A stretch of 64,000 nucleotides of DNA from Arthrobacter zhaoxinii (lineage in GTDB: Bacteria > Actinomycetota > Actinomycetes > Actinomycetales > Micrococcaceae), in the NCBI RefSeq assembly GCF_025244925.1, contig NZ_CP104275.1:744001-808000 (forward strand), given 5' to 3'. Shown here piece after piece: positions 9,119 through 17,036 of the stretch. Each line of letters starts with the position of its first letter. Position 1 is the first letter of the stretch. A program made the translations under genes and the position numbers. The notes below the pieces were generated by a model, which saw only the letters and a program-made list of their open reading frames with translations, did not search any database and had not been told where the DNA came from.

Positions 9119-9147
9119 TTGACCCGGACCATGAGCGGTGGTAGCGT
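9119..9147 (+). promoter_or_regulatory. sigma-70-type promoter candidate
   Basis: TTGACC at 9119-9124, a 17-base spacer, then TAGCGT at 9142-9147. The perfect palindrome at 9153-9180 begins 5 bases after the -10, over the expected start of transcription. The promoter reads away from the EspR-like gene toward a region with no annotated gene. Confidence 0.5.
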
Positions 9148-9152
9148 CTCAC

Positions 9153-9180
9153 CCATGTCTCACACATGTGTGAGACATGG
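9153..9180. promoter_or_regulatory. perfect 28-bp palindrome, probable operator
   Basis: Two 14-base arms (CCATGTCTCACACA and its exact complement) meet with no spacer. The arms contain GTCTCAC; another direct GTCTCAC at 9146-9152 precedes the palindrome's copy by 11 bases, so three copies of the heptamer cluster here. Position over a promoter start suggests a repressor site. It could also fold as RNA, but no U-run follows on either strand, which argues against a terminator. Confidence 0.65.
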
Positions 9181-9209
9181 AAAAAGTTTCTAGACGGCGG
9201 ACGGGGCCG

Positions 9210-9314
9210 ATGAGGAATTCGTGCATTTGTGACTGGGGGGTCACGGCCGAAGGCTCCACCTCAAAGGTTTCTCCGTTCCCGTTTGGGGCGCGTCTCGGCG
9301 CGTCGTATCTGTAG
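9210..9314 (+). CDS. possible 34-residue peptide (speculative)
   Basis: ATG at 9210 preceded by GGACGGGG at short spacing, 34 codons, stop TAG at 9312-9314. The product begins MRNSCICDW and ends RLGASYL and matches nothing I know. It is listed because it lies neatly between the promoter and palindrome at 9119-9180 and the hairpin at 9354-9382, which would make a small transcription unit. It may equally be an untranslated RNA. Confidence 0.2.
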   Translation: MRNSCICDWGVTAEGSTSKVSPFPFGARLGASYL

Positions 9315-9353
9315 CATCCGCTGCCTGTGGGGGGTCGGTGGAAGGCTGCAACC

Positions 9354-9382
9354 GAAGCCAGCGGATTACATCCGCTGGCTTC
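9354..9382. terminator. hairpin, 13-bp stem, 3-base loop
   Basis: GAAGCCAGCGGAT pairs perfectly with ATCCGCTGGCTTC across a TAC loop. It lies 50 bases beyond the stop of the minus-strand MFS gene and also downstream of the plus-strand promoter at 9119. It probably ends transcripts from both sides, although neither strand has a strong U-run, as is common in actinobacteria. Confidence 0.6.
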
Positions 9383-9432
9383 GCTGTTTCGCGGGGCAAA
9401 CGCCGGCGCAATCCAAGCGGACGGTTCCCCGG

Positions 9433-10668
9433 TTAGTGCGCGGCCCGCGAAGGCCGAAGCTCGTCCTCCGTGCCGGTTTTGGTCCGGGCAAGAACTCCGG
9501 CCGCGCTGACTCCGCATGCCGCCGCGGCAACGGCAAACGCCAGGCCGAAACCGGACGCCTCAATCAGCCCGCCGGTCAGGGCCGCCCCGGCGGCCTGGCC
9601 GAGGATGAGGCTGATGAACAGGGCCGACGTGCCGGCGGCACTGCTGCTCGCCGTGGCGGTGGCCCAGATGATGAGGACCGACGTCGCAGCGGTGTAGGCG
9701 AGTCCGAACAGCGCAGCGGCAGCAAAGGCGAGGGCGGTACTTCCCGGTGCAAGAGCCATCGCTTCGGTCGCGGCGGCGGTGGCCAGCACCGTGACCGGCC
9801 AGGTGAAGCGGATCGAGTGCAGGGCCAGCCACGGGGCCGTCAGCACGGCGGCGGCGCCGCCGGCACCAAGGGCGATCCATGCCCCGGCCGAGAGGGCGAC
9901 CGGCATGCCGCCGGAGTCCTCGAGCAGGGTGCGGCCGTACACCCAGACCGCGGCGCAGCCGACGCCGTAGAGGAAGGCCGCAGCCAGTGGCCACTTCAGT
10001 GCGGTCAGCACGCCGAGCTCTAGACCGCGGGGTTGGCTTCCGCTGCGTTCCCGGCGCCCGGCGTCGTCCGAGTCAGCGCCTTCGATGCTGTGACGCCGCG
10101 AAACATCCGACCGCAGCACCCCGAGCGTCCCCGCCACCGCGATCACGGCAATCAGCCCCCAGGCCAGCCGCCACGAGGATCCCAGCATCAGGGCCAGCAG
10201 CCCGGCCGCCACCACCCCGAAACCGGTTCCGGAATTCACCACCGACTGCCGTTTCGCCGCGTGGATCGGCTTCGTGTTGCGCTGCACCAGTTCCACCAGG
10301 GCGGGGGAGGCGAAGCCCGCGCCCATCCCCGCCAGCAGTACGGCTGCGGCGAAGAGGCCCGTCGACGGAGCCGCGGCGATCCCCGCGGAGCCGAGTGCCG
10401 CCGTCGAGCCGGCCAGAATCGTCATCAGGCGCGGTTTCCGGGGCGCGTAGATGAACCCCAGTCCGGCCGACACGCAGTAGATCACCGAGGCGCCGGAGGA
10501 GAGCAGCCCGCCGACGGCCGGAGTCAGCTCGAAGGAGGCGGAGAAGGCCGGCAGGAACAGGCCGTAGCCCAGGCGGGCCAGGCCATAGGTCGCGGCGATG
10601 AGGGTCACCGCGGCGACCGCGAAGAGCGGGCCTGCGGTCGGAACGGAAGGCTGTAACGGTCGTTTCAT
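9433..10668 (-). CDS. major facilitator superfamily transporter
   Basis: A 411-residue MFS protein with about 12 membrane segments, rich in Ala, Gly and Leu. Helix 1-2 reads ATYGLARLGYGLFLPAF. Between helices 2 and 3 is the short basic loop YAPRKPRLM, where the MFS motif A normally lies, and a charged central loop (RRHSIEGADSDDAGRRERS) separates the two halves. The ATG at 10668 is chosen since it starts a normal short N-terminus; the longer reading would run through the shared promoter. It is divergent from a TetR regulator with a dyad between them, so it is probably an efflux pump induced by the ligand of that regulator. Substrate unknown. Confidence 0.85.
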   Translation of the reverse strand: MKRPLQPSVPTAGPLFAVAAVTLIAATYGLARLGYGLFLPAFSASFELTPAVGGLLSSGASVIYCVSAGLGFIYAPRKPRLMTILAGSTAALGSAGIAAAPSTGLFAAAVLLAGMGAGFASPALVELVQRNTKPIHAAKRQSVVNSGTGFGVVAAGLLALMLGSSWRLAWGLIAVIAVAGTLGVLRSDVSRRHSIEGADSDDAGRRERSGSQPRGLELGVLTALKWPLAAAFLYGVGCAAVWVYGRTLLEDSGGMPVALSAGAWIALGAGGAAAVLTAPWLALHSIRFTWPVTVLATAAATEAMALAPGSTALAFAAAALFGLAYTAATSVLIIWATATASSSAAGTSALFISLILGQAAGAALTGGLIEASGFGLAFAVAAAACGVSAAGVLARTKTGTEDELRPSRAAH

Positions 10669-10671
10669 TGA

Positions 10672-10681
10672 AACGTACGTT
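10672..10681. promoter_or_regulatory. TetR-type operator between divergent MFS and TetR genes
   Basis: The perfect palindrome AACGTACGTT lies in the 26-base gap between the two divergent starts. Its position would block both promoters. TetR repressors commonly bind such short dyads in the gap shared with their target gene. Assignment to this regulator is inference. Confidence 0.6.
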
Positions 10682-10694
10682 ATATGCTGTGCAG

Positions 10695-11285
10695 ATGGTT
10701 GCACAACCCAGCGCACGAAACCGTCTGCTTGACGCCGCCGAAGAACTCGCCTTCACCCAGGGCGTCGCGGCGACGCCGGTGGACCGGATCCTGCAGCGCG
10801 CCAACGTAGCGCCGGCGACGCTGTATGCGCACTTCGGCAACAAGGAAGGCCTGATCGCGGCGGCGCTGCGCCGCCGGCTGGAGAACTGGGATGCGGCCTG
10901 GCAGCGGGAAATCGCCGCCGCGGCCACGGATCGGGACCGGCTGCTGGCGGTCTTTCCCGCGCTGACGAGCTACCGTTCGGGCACGTCCGCCGCCCGCTGG
11001 TGCGCCGCGCTCGGCGTCGCTGCGGAAACGGTCGACCCGGGCCAGCAGCTCGCGGAGACCCTGTCGCAGGATACGCAGCTGCTGACCGACCGCTTCCGGG
11101 AACTCGCGGTGCCCGTGGTCGGAGCCGACGACGCCGACGCGCTGGCGGCCCACCTGCTGCTGATCTTCACCGGTGTCCTTGGCATGCTGCTCCGCGGGGA
11201 CTCTCCGGAAGCGGCAGCAGCCACCGGGCGCGTCACGGCGGGGTTTGTTATCGACGGGTTCGGGGCGTCCGCTTCGGGCGCGTAG
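10695..11285 (+). CDS. TetR/AcrR-family transcriptional regulator
   Basis: A 196-residue regulator. The N-terminal HTH reads RNRLLDAAEELAFTQGV, then TPVDRILQRANVAPATLYAHF and NKEGLIAAAL, the standard TetR_N pattern. The remaining 140 residues form the helical ligand and dimer domain (EDAD-like acidic patch near VVGADDADALAAHLL). ATG at 10695 is preferred; GTG at 10689 is in frame and equally placed. It is divergent from the MFS gene with AACGTACGTT between them, so it very likely represses the transporter and itself. Its end overlaps the next, convergent gene by 38 bases. Confidence 0.9.
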   Translation: MVAQPSARNRLLDAAEELAFTQGVAATPVDRILQRANVAPATLYAHFGNKEGLIAAALRRRLENWDAAWQREIAAAATDRDRLLAVFPALTSYRSGTSAARWCAALGVAAETVDPGQQLAETLSQDTQLLTDRFRELAVPVVGADDADALAAHLLLIFTGVLGMLLRGDSPEAAAATGRVTAGFVIDGFGASASGA

Positions 11286-11832
11286 CTTTCCCGGACGACG
11301 ACGACGACGACTCCGATGCCGATGCCGGTGCCGACGCCGACGGCGCCCGCGACGGCGGCGGCGGCGGCACGCGCTTGCCCGGCGGAGCCTCCCCGGGGCT
11401 GAGGTACTGCACGTCGCGGCGGCCGTCGGTGAGGATCCGGAGGTCCTCATCCAGATTCTGCCGCAGCTCCATCAGCCCGAACTGGTACCGCTCCGGATCC
11501 TTCGCAACATCGCGCAGGTAGCGGTTGCACACGGCCGCCATGCGCATCAGCACCTCGGTCGCGCCGGAGCCGGGCTCCAGGTGCCCGAGTGTTTCCGTGA
11601 TGTTCTCGCGCAGGTCCTGAACAGCCGAGCGGTGCCGCGCCTCGGCCGGTCCGGCGGGCGCGGGGTGCGGGTCGATCGGAGCCAGCGTTCGTTTCAGGTG
11701 CAGGTCGGTGATCAGCTGGTTGAGTGCCCGGGACTCGTGCCGCCGGTCTCGACTGCGCCTGGTTCCCCAGCCCGCACCGAAGCCGATCAGCACCCCGCCC
11801 GCCGGCCCGAGAACGTCCCAGATCCAGTCCAT
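11248..11832 (-). CDS. single-pass membrane protein, unknown function
   Basis: A 194-residue protein: N-terminal membrane segment (WDVLGPAGGVLIGFGAGWG, about residues 5-23), basic stop-transfer stretch (RRSRDRRHES), a helical cytoplasmic region of about 110 residues (RHRSAVQDLRENITETL; VAKDPERYQFGLMELRQNL), and a low-complexity Pro/Ser/Lys/Arg tail. The ATG at 11832 has GGAGG five bases upstream. No family recognised. The C-terminal coding region overlaps the 3-prime end of the TetR gene, so either its tail or the annotation could be shorter. Confidence 0.65.
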   Translation of the reverse strand: MDWIWDVLGPAGGVLIGFGAGWGTRRSRDRRHESRALNQLITDLHLKRTLAPIDPHPAPAGPAEARHRSAVQDLRENITETLGHLEPGSGATEVLMRMAAVCNRYLRDVAKDPERYQFGLMELRQNLDEDLRILTDGRRDVQYLSPGEAPPGKRVPPPPPSRAPSASAPASASESSSSSSGKATRPKRTPRTRR

Positions 11833-12014
11833 CCCAGCCTCCAGAAGCGGTGCCTCCAAGCAGGTTACGGGGCCGGAATGCGGTTCTGCCAGAGCGGGGA
11901 CGCCTGCCGGCCGGCGCCACGGGCTATCCGGTGTGCAACTAATCCTCCACACTGCTGTAGCCTGTGGGTCGATGCATTCGCATCCACATCATCTGTCTTG
12001 TCCATGGGGGACTA

Positions 12015-12878
12015 ATGCCTGTTTTGCCTGCCGGCCGCACCGCGTCAACGATGACCCGCGGCACCGTTTCATCCGCCCGCACCCGGGCGCTTAGCTTCGG
12101 TGCTGTTGCGCTGAGCACCGTCGTCGTCCTGTCCGGCTGTGGCGGTGACCAGGCCGAACCCGCCGCAACCACCACTCCGTCACCGACGAAGACCACTTCA
12201 TCTCCGTCTCCGTCCCCGACGCCGACGGTCACGCAGATTGCCAACAAGGCCTGCAAGACCTCCGGCGCCACCCGGACGCAGGAGCAGGCAGCAACGGCGA
12301 CTCCCACCCCCACGCCGTCGTCGTCCACTACGTCCGCGAAGGCATCACCCTCGGCTTCACCGTCGACGACCACGGCCTCGCCGTCCGCCTCCCCGTCCGC
12401 AACGCCGTCTGCCACGCCGACGACGTCAACCGTGGTCTACGTCTGCACCGAAAACGACAACGGCATGCTCGTCTGGATGGATGAGGACAGCTCCATCAAA
12501 CTCCTTGCAGAGCGCCAGGAAGCGGCGGACAAGGAAGCCGCAGACAAACAGGCGGCAGAAGACGCCGCAGCAGCGGAGGCACAGCGAGTGGCGGACGAGG
12601 CAGCTGCTGCGGCCGCGGAAGAGCAGCGGCTGGCCGATGAGGCTGCGGCCGCCGAAGCGCAGAGAATTGCCGATGAGCAGGCCCGCCAGCAGTATGTGCC
12701 GCCGGCTCCGGCCCCGGCCCCGGAAGTGCCTGCGCCCGCCGCGCCCGCTCCACCGGCAAGCGTGTACTACCCGAACTGCACGGCCGCCCGTAACGCCGGA
12801 GGCGCTCCCGTCTACGCCGGGGGACCCGGGTACGGCACGCACCTGGACCGCGACGGCGACGGCGTCGGCTGCGAGTGA
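12015..12878 (+). CDS. lipoprotein with Excalibur calcium-binding domain
   Basis: A 287-residue secreted lipoprotein. The signal peptide ends in the lipobox LSGC near residue 36. A Thr/Ser/Pro linker contains a small two-cysteine module (ANKACKTSGATRTQ, then VYVCTENDNGMLVW). A long Ala/Glu coiled coil (about residues 165-225) and a Pro/Ala hinge lead to a C-terminal Excalibur domain (YYPNCTAARNAG, LDRDGDGVGCE), which binds calcium through the DxDxDG loop. ATG at 12015 follows GGGGGAC; a later ATG at 12051 would also retain the signal peptide. The two-cysteine module recurs in the next gene. Probably a surface or wall-associated protein. Confidence 0.85.
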   Translation: MPVLPAGRTASTMTRGTVSSARTRALSFGAVALSTVVVLSGCGGDQAEPAATTTPSPTKTTSSPSPSPTPTVTQIANKACKTSGATRTQEQAATATPTPTPSSSTTSAKASPSASPSTTTASPSASPSATPSATPTTSTVVYVCTENDNGMLVWMDEDSSIKLLAERQEAADKEAADKQAAEDAAAAEAQRVADEAAAAAAEEQRLADEAAAAEAQRIADEQARQQYVPPAPAPAPEVPAPAAPAPPASVYYPNCTAARNAGGAPVYAGGPGYGTHLDRDGDGVGCE

Positions 12879-12905
12879 TCGAAGCAGTTTGCTGAAGCCC
12901 TAGAT

Positions 12906-12944
12906 GTTGCCCTTGGACCCGCCTAGCGTGGTTCCAAGGGCAAC
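12906..12944. terminator. hairpin, 12-bp perfect stem
   Basis: GTTGCCCTTGGA pairs with TCCAAGGGCAAC around a 15-base loop, 28 bases after the stop of the Excalibur lipoprotein gene. It likely ends that transcript and separates it from the membrane-protein gene that starts at 13033. Confidence 0.65.
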
Positions 12945-13032
12945 GTCCGTTAACGGCCCGTTGTCGTTCCAGAAGCCAGCCGAGGTCTGCGGACCGGGGG
13001 AGGCAGGCCCGGCACCACACCGCTGAGGCATC

Positions 13033-14235
13033 ATGTCGCACGAATCAACACCAGAAGCAGCTCCCTTCGGTGCGTCTGTGCGTCAGCGAAGTTCCGGCCG
13101 CGGGAATCCCCGCTCCGCATGGCTGGTCGTTGGACTGGCCGCCGGATTGCTGTTGGTTGCGGCCCTGCAGGGTCGCCTCGGCATCCTCGTGTGGCTGCTC
13201 GCCGCCGGATCCCTACTGGTATTCACTGCGCTCTATGCGCTGGGTTTCCGCCGCCGCAGCTGGGCCAATCTGGCCACGCTTGAACAACGCAAGTTCGCCT
13301 TGTCCCTCGGTGCAGTAGTGCTTGTGCTCGGCATGGTGGCTGGCATCGTCTCCACGCCGGAGCCGGGCCGGACCCCGCTGTCCTCGGACGCCGAAGGGCT
13401 CCGGCCGCGGCCCGACCTTTTCGCCCTCCCGACGACGCCGATGACGCCGCCGCCCGGTTCCATCCTGCGGCGAGCACAGCAGCCCGCGGCCGACCAGGCA
13501 ACGGACGAGCCCGGCGCAGGGTCGGATGGGTATGCGCTGCTGGGGGATACGTCCGGCTGGGAGCCCACCGAAGCTGATGATTCCCTTGCCAATAAGCCTT
13601 GCGAGGAGCCGGGGGAAGCACGCACCCAGCGGCAGACCGAATACCGCTGCACGCACACCACAGACGGACGGCTGGTCTGGATCGAGAGGTCCGGAGCGGA
13701 GCGGCTGGCGGAGGAGTGGGCCGCTGCGGAGACGGCACGCGCGCAGGAACAGGCACGTGAAGCCCAACGGGAGCAGGATATGGCGGAGCAAAGGGCAGCG
13801 GAGGAACGCGCACGGGAGGCCGCCCAGACGGTGCCGCCGGCGAATCCGCCCGCCAACCAGCCGCAGCCCGCGCCGAGTGATCCCCCTACGGAACCTCCAA
13901 ACCGACCGCCGACGACACCGCCGACGGAACCACCTACTGAGCGACCAGCGGAACCGCCAACGGAGCCAACAACACCACCTACCGATCCGCCGACCCGCCC
14001 GCCGAACCCGGATCCGACGACGCCGCCCACAGTTCCGCCTACGCTCCCGGGCCAGCCGGACCGGCCGGACCCGCTCGCTCCGGATCCCGATATCCCGGTC
14101 CTTCCGCCGGAGTTCCCGGTGCCGCCGGCGCCGCAGCCACCGCAGCGCCCGGCCCCGTCGTCGTCGTTCGCTCCGCACTCATCGCCGGATGCCAGCCAGG
14201 CTGCCGTCGACGTAGCCCTGTCGGCGGTCCGGTAA
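13033..14235 (+). CDS. membrane protein with two-cysteine LVW module and proline-rich tail
   Basis: A 400-residue protein. Three hydrophobic segments lie in the first 110 residues (SAWLVVGLAAGLLLVAAL; ILVWLLAAGSLLVFTALYAL; ALSLGAVVLVLGMVAGIV). Next comes the module ANKPCEEPGEARTQ, EYRCTHTTDGRLVW, closely resembling one in the preceding lipoprotein. An Ala/Glu/Arg coiled coil follows, then about 110 residues of PPT/PPN/EPP repeats and a Pro/Ser tail. The proline region could span the cell wall. Function unknown; the shared module and adjacency suggest the two proteins work in one place. ATG at 13033 is the only sensible start. Confidence 0.75.
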   Translation: MSHESTPEAAPFGASVRQRSSGRGNPRSAWLVVGLAAGLLLVAALQGRLGILVWLLAAGSLLVFTALYALGFRRRSWANLATLEQRKFALSLGAVVLVLGMVAGIVSTPEPGRTPLSSDAEGLRPRPDLFALPTTPMTPPPGSILRRAQQPAADQATDEPGAGSDGYALLGDTSGWEPTEADDSLANKPCEEPGEARTQRQTEYRCTHTTDGRLVWIERSGAERLAEEWAAAETARAQEQAREAQREQDMAEQRAAEERAREAAQTVPPANPPANQPQPAPSDPPTEPPNRPPTTPPTEPPTERPAEPPTEPTTPPTDPPTRPPNPDPTTPPTVPPTLPGQPDRPDPLAPDPDIPVLPPEFPVPPAPQPPQRPAPSSSFAPHSSPDASQAAVDVALSAVR

Positions 14236-14239
14236 CCGC

Positions 14240-15475
14240 CTACCGGAACGCGGAAATGCCAGTGATGTGCTGGCCCAGGATGAGGGTGTGGACCTCGTCG
14301 GTGCCTTCGTAGGTCCGCACCGATTCGAGGTTGTTGGCGTGCCGCAGCGGTGAGTAGTCCAGCGTGATGCCGTTGCCGCCCAGGATCGCGCGGGCCTCCC
14401 GGCAGATCGCGATGGCTTCGCGCACGTTGTTCAGCTTGCCCACGGAAATCTGTACCGGCTCCAGCGTGCCGGCGTCCTTGAGCCGCCCGGTGTGGATGGC
14501 CAGGAGCACGCCCTTGGAGATTTCCAGCAGCATGTTCACCAGCTTCTCCTGGGTGATCTGGTAGGCGGCCAGCGGCTTGTCGAACTGCAGCCGTTCCAGC
14601 GAGTACTTCAACGCCTCCTCGTAGCTGTCCCGGGCCGCGCCCATCGAGCCCCAGAGGATGCCGTAGCGGGCCTCGTTCAGGCAGGAGAACGGTCCGCGCA
14701 GTCCCTTCGCGCCGGGCAGCAGCGCCGAGTCCGGCAGCCGCACGTCCGCCAGGGACACATCGCACTGGATCGAGGCGCGCATGGACAGCTTCGGTTCAAT
14801 CGGCACGGCGGAGAAGCCGGGGCTGTCCGTGGGGACGAGGAAGCCGCGGACGCCGTCGTCGGTCTGCGCCCAGATCACGGCGACGTCGGCAATGGAGGCC
14901 AGCCCGATCCACCGTTTGGTGCCGCTCAGGACCCAGCCGCCGCCGTCGTGCCGGGCAAGCGTGCTCATGCTGGACGGGTCGGAGCCGGCCGTGGGTTCGG
15001 TGAGCCCGAAGCAGCCGATCAGTTCGCCGCGTGCCATGCCGGGCAGGTACCGGTTTTTCTGCTCCTCGGAGCCGAAGCGGTGGATGGCGGTCATGGCCAG
15101 CGAGCCCTGGACCGAGACGAAGGTGCGCAGGCCGGAATCGCCGGCCTCCAGTTCCATCGCGGCGATCCCATACTCGACGGCGGAGCGTCCCGGGCAGCCG
15201 TAGCCCTCCAGGTGCATGCCGAGCAGTCCGAGGCCGCCGAGTTCCCGGACAATCTCGACCGGGAACACCGCGTTCTCGTACCAGTCCTTGATGTTCGGGC
15301 GGATGCGTTCGTCCACGAAGGTCCGGACTTTCGCGCGGAGGGCGAGTTCGTCCTCGGTGAGGAGACCATCCAGGCCAAGGACGTCCGACGCCGTCCGGAG
15401 GGTTTCGAGATCCGGTGCGGCGGTGGCGGCGGGCGAGGCCGCAGGGGACAAAGGCGGCGTAGCGGGCATGCTCAT
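14240..15475 (-). CDS. acyl-CoA dehydrogenase, glutaryl-CoA dehydrogenase-like
   Basis: A 411-residue flavoprotein of the acyl-CoA dehydrogenase family. Visible signatures: CFGLTEPTAGSDPSSM (FAD/acyl-CoA loop, about residue 155), RWIGLASIADVAVIWAQ, ILGGNGITLDYSPLRHANNL, and YEGTDEVHTLILGQHITG at the C-terminus. The last has the catalytic Glu of YEGT and the IHxLILGxxITG ending seen in glutaryl-CoA dehydrogenases, which oxidise and decarboxylate glutaryl-CoA to crotonyl-CoA in lysine and tryptophan breakdown. An Ala/Pro-rich N-terminal extension of about 25 residues is unusual. AGGAGG precedes the ATG. Divergent from the thiolase gene, 64 bases away; together they could carry the same degradation route. 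Confidence 0.85.
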   Translation of the reverse strand: MSMPATPPLSPAASPAATAAPDLETLRTASDVLGLDGLLTEDELALRAKVRTFVDERIRPNIKDWYENAVFPVEIVRELGGLGLLGMHLEGYGCPGRSAVEYGIAAMELEAGDSGLRTFVSVQGSLAMTAIHRFGSEEQKNRYLPGMARGELIGCFGLTEPTAGSDPSSMSTLARHDGGGWVLSGTKRWIGLASIADVAVIWAQTDDGVRGFLVPTDSPGFSAVPIEPKLSMRASIQCDVSLADVRLPDSALLPGAKGLRGPFSCLNEARYGILWGSMGAARDSYEEALKYSLERLQFDKPLAAYQITQEKLVNMLLEISKGVLLAIHTGRLKDAGTLEPVQISVGKLNNVREAIAICREARAILGGNGITLDYSPLRHANNLESVRTYEGTDEVHTLILGQHITGISAFR

Positions 15476-15539
15476 GGTTCCTCCTGGCGCGTGTTGTCCA
15501 AGTCACATTACTCGTCCGGCGCGCAGTACTATTTCCAGC

Positions 15540-16724
15540 ATGAATGAGGCCTATCTGGTGTCCGCTGTCCGCACTCCCGTCGGCAGGTACGGCGGCGCCC
15601 TCTCGAGCGTCCGCCCCGACGATCTCGCCGCCCTGGTGCTCCGGGAAGCGGTGGAGCAGGCCGGAGTGAGCCCGGCCGACGTCGACGAGGTGCTCCTGGG
15701 CAACACGAACCAGGCCGGGGAGGACAACCGGAACGTGGCCCGGATGGCGACCCTGCTCGCCGGCTTCCCCGACACCGTGCCGGCCATGACGGTGAACCGG
15801 CTCTGCGCCTCCGGGCTCAGCGCCATCATCACCGCCTCGCAGATGGTTCGCTCGGGTGCCGCGGACATTGTGGTGGCCGGGGGAGTGGAGTCCATGTCCC
15901 GGGCGCCGTGGGTGCTGGCGAAGCCGGAGAAGGCCTTCGCCAAGCCGGGGGAGCTGGCGGATTCGGCGATCGGAGCACGGTTCACCAACCCGAAGTTCTA
16001 CGACCTGCCCGGCACCACCTACTCCATGCCCGAAACCGCCGAGGAGCTGGCGACCCGGGACGGGATCTCCCGTGAGGATTCCGACGCCTTTGCGCTGCGC
16101 TCGCATACCCGTGCGCTCGCCGCCGTCGACGAGGGCCGGTTTACTGATGAGATCGTGCCGGTGGAAACCAAGAAGGGCGTGGTGAAGACCGACGAGGGTC
16201 CGCGCCGGGAAACCAGCATCGAGGCCTTGGCGAAGCTGCGGCCCATCGTCCGGTCCGACGGCGTGGTGACCGCCGGGAACTCGAGCTCACTGAACGACGG
16301 CGCGTCCGCCGTCGTCGTCGCCAGTGCCGACGCGGTCCGCCGGCTGGGGCTGAATGCCCGGGCCCGGATTGTCGACGGCGCCTCCACCGGAGTGGCGCCC
16401 GCGGTGATGGGCATCGGTCCGGTGCCGGCGACGCAGAAGGTGCTGGACCGGGCCGGCTGGTCGCTGGGCGATATCGATGCCGTGGAGCTGAACGAGGCCT
16501 TCGCCGCGCAGTCGCTGGCCTGCATCCGCGCCCTGAACCTGGACGAGTCGATCGTGAACCGTGACGGCGGTGCCATCGCTTTGGGGCATGCGCTGGGGTC
16601 CTCGGGGTCCCGGCTCACGGTGACCATGCTGAACCGGATGGAGCGCGAGGGTGCCTCCCGCGGTCTGGTGACCATGTGCGTGGGGCTGGGCCAGGGCGTG
16701 TCGATGCTGCTGGAGCGCGTCTAG
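15540..16724 (+). CDS. acetyl-CoA acyltransferase (thiolase)
   Basis: A 394-residue thiolase. The nucleophile C89 lies in VNRLCASG, the second active-site block is NEAFAAQSL, the histidine lies in GGAIALGHALGSSG, and the base cysteine in MCVGLGQG near the end. It condenses or cleaves 3-oxoacyl-CoA with CoA; degradative 3-oxoacyl or 3-oxoadipyl thiolase is more likely than biosynthetic, but the sequence alone does not settle it. Divergent from the glutaryl-CoA-dehydrogenase-like gene, which argues for crotonyl/acetoacetyl-CoA breakdown. The start ATG follows the stretch TATTTCCAGC; no strong ribosome site. Confidence 0.9.
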   Translation: MNEAYLVSAVRTPVGRYGGALSSVRPDDLAALVLREAVEQAGVSPADVDEVLLGNTNQAGEDNRNVARMATLLAGFPDTVPAMTVNRLCASGLSAIITASQMVRSGAADIVVAGGVESMSRAPWVLAKPEKAFAKPGELADSAIGARFTNPKFYDLPGTTYSMPETAEELATRDGISREDSDAFALRSHTRALAAVDEGRFTDEIVPVETKKGVVKTDEGPRRETSIEALAKLRPIVRSDGVVTAGNSSSLNDGASAVVVASADAVRRLGLNARARIVDGASTGVAPAVMGIGPVPATQKVLDRAGWSLGDIDAVELNEAFAAQSLACIRALNLDESIVNRDGGAIALGHALGSSGSRLTVTMLNRMEREGASRGLVTMCVGLGQGVSMLLERV

Positions 16725-16754
16725 GCGCCGCTGGTTTATTGCCAGCTACGGGCG

Positions 16755-16883
16755 TCAGGCGTCGGCGAGCCTGGCGAGCAGTTCGGCGTCCTTGGTGAGG
16801 ATGGATTCGAGGGCAGCGTCGATTGCACGCCGGCGCTCGTCTCGATCCAAACCGTCCCGCGGGGCCTCATGCTGCTCAGTCAT
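16755..16883 (-). CDS. small acidic helical protein, 42 residues
   Basis: A minus-strand reading frame of 43 codons: starts MTEQHEAPRD, continues DRDERRRAIDAALESIL and ends LLARLADA. It is charged, strongly helical and has codon use like the neighbours (G/C third positions). It lies in an otherwise empty 312-base gap between thiolase and the next lipoprotein. No strong ribosome site is visible, and no family is recognised. The rest of the gap (16884-17036) holds the promoter region of the next gene. Confidence 0.45.
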   Translation of the reverse strand: MTEQHEAPRDGLDRDERRRAIDAALESILTKDAELLARLADA

Positions 16884-17036
16884 GCGAGCACTCTACCGCC
16901 TGCATGGACAGCAGGGGGTTCCCCACTAATACCCGGCGGCCCGTGCCTCTGCCGTCAGCCGTAACGGCCCGGAGCACCCGCAGTTTTTGCGGGATAGGCT
17001 GTGGCAGGTAATCGGTCCGTAGTTATTGGGGGAAGA

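Noticed and set aside
11248..11285. Possible frameshift joining TetR and the convergent gene
   Set aside because: The two genes run toward each other on opposite strands; a 38-base tail overlap is simpler, and both ends read naturally.
13844..14070. Repeated CCGCCGAC-type units that could suggest a CRISPR or minisatellite
   Set aside because: Units are codon-sized, irregular and in frame with the proline-rich protein; no conserved repeat with unique spacers.
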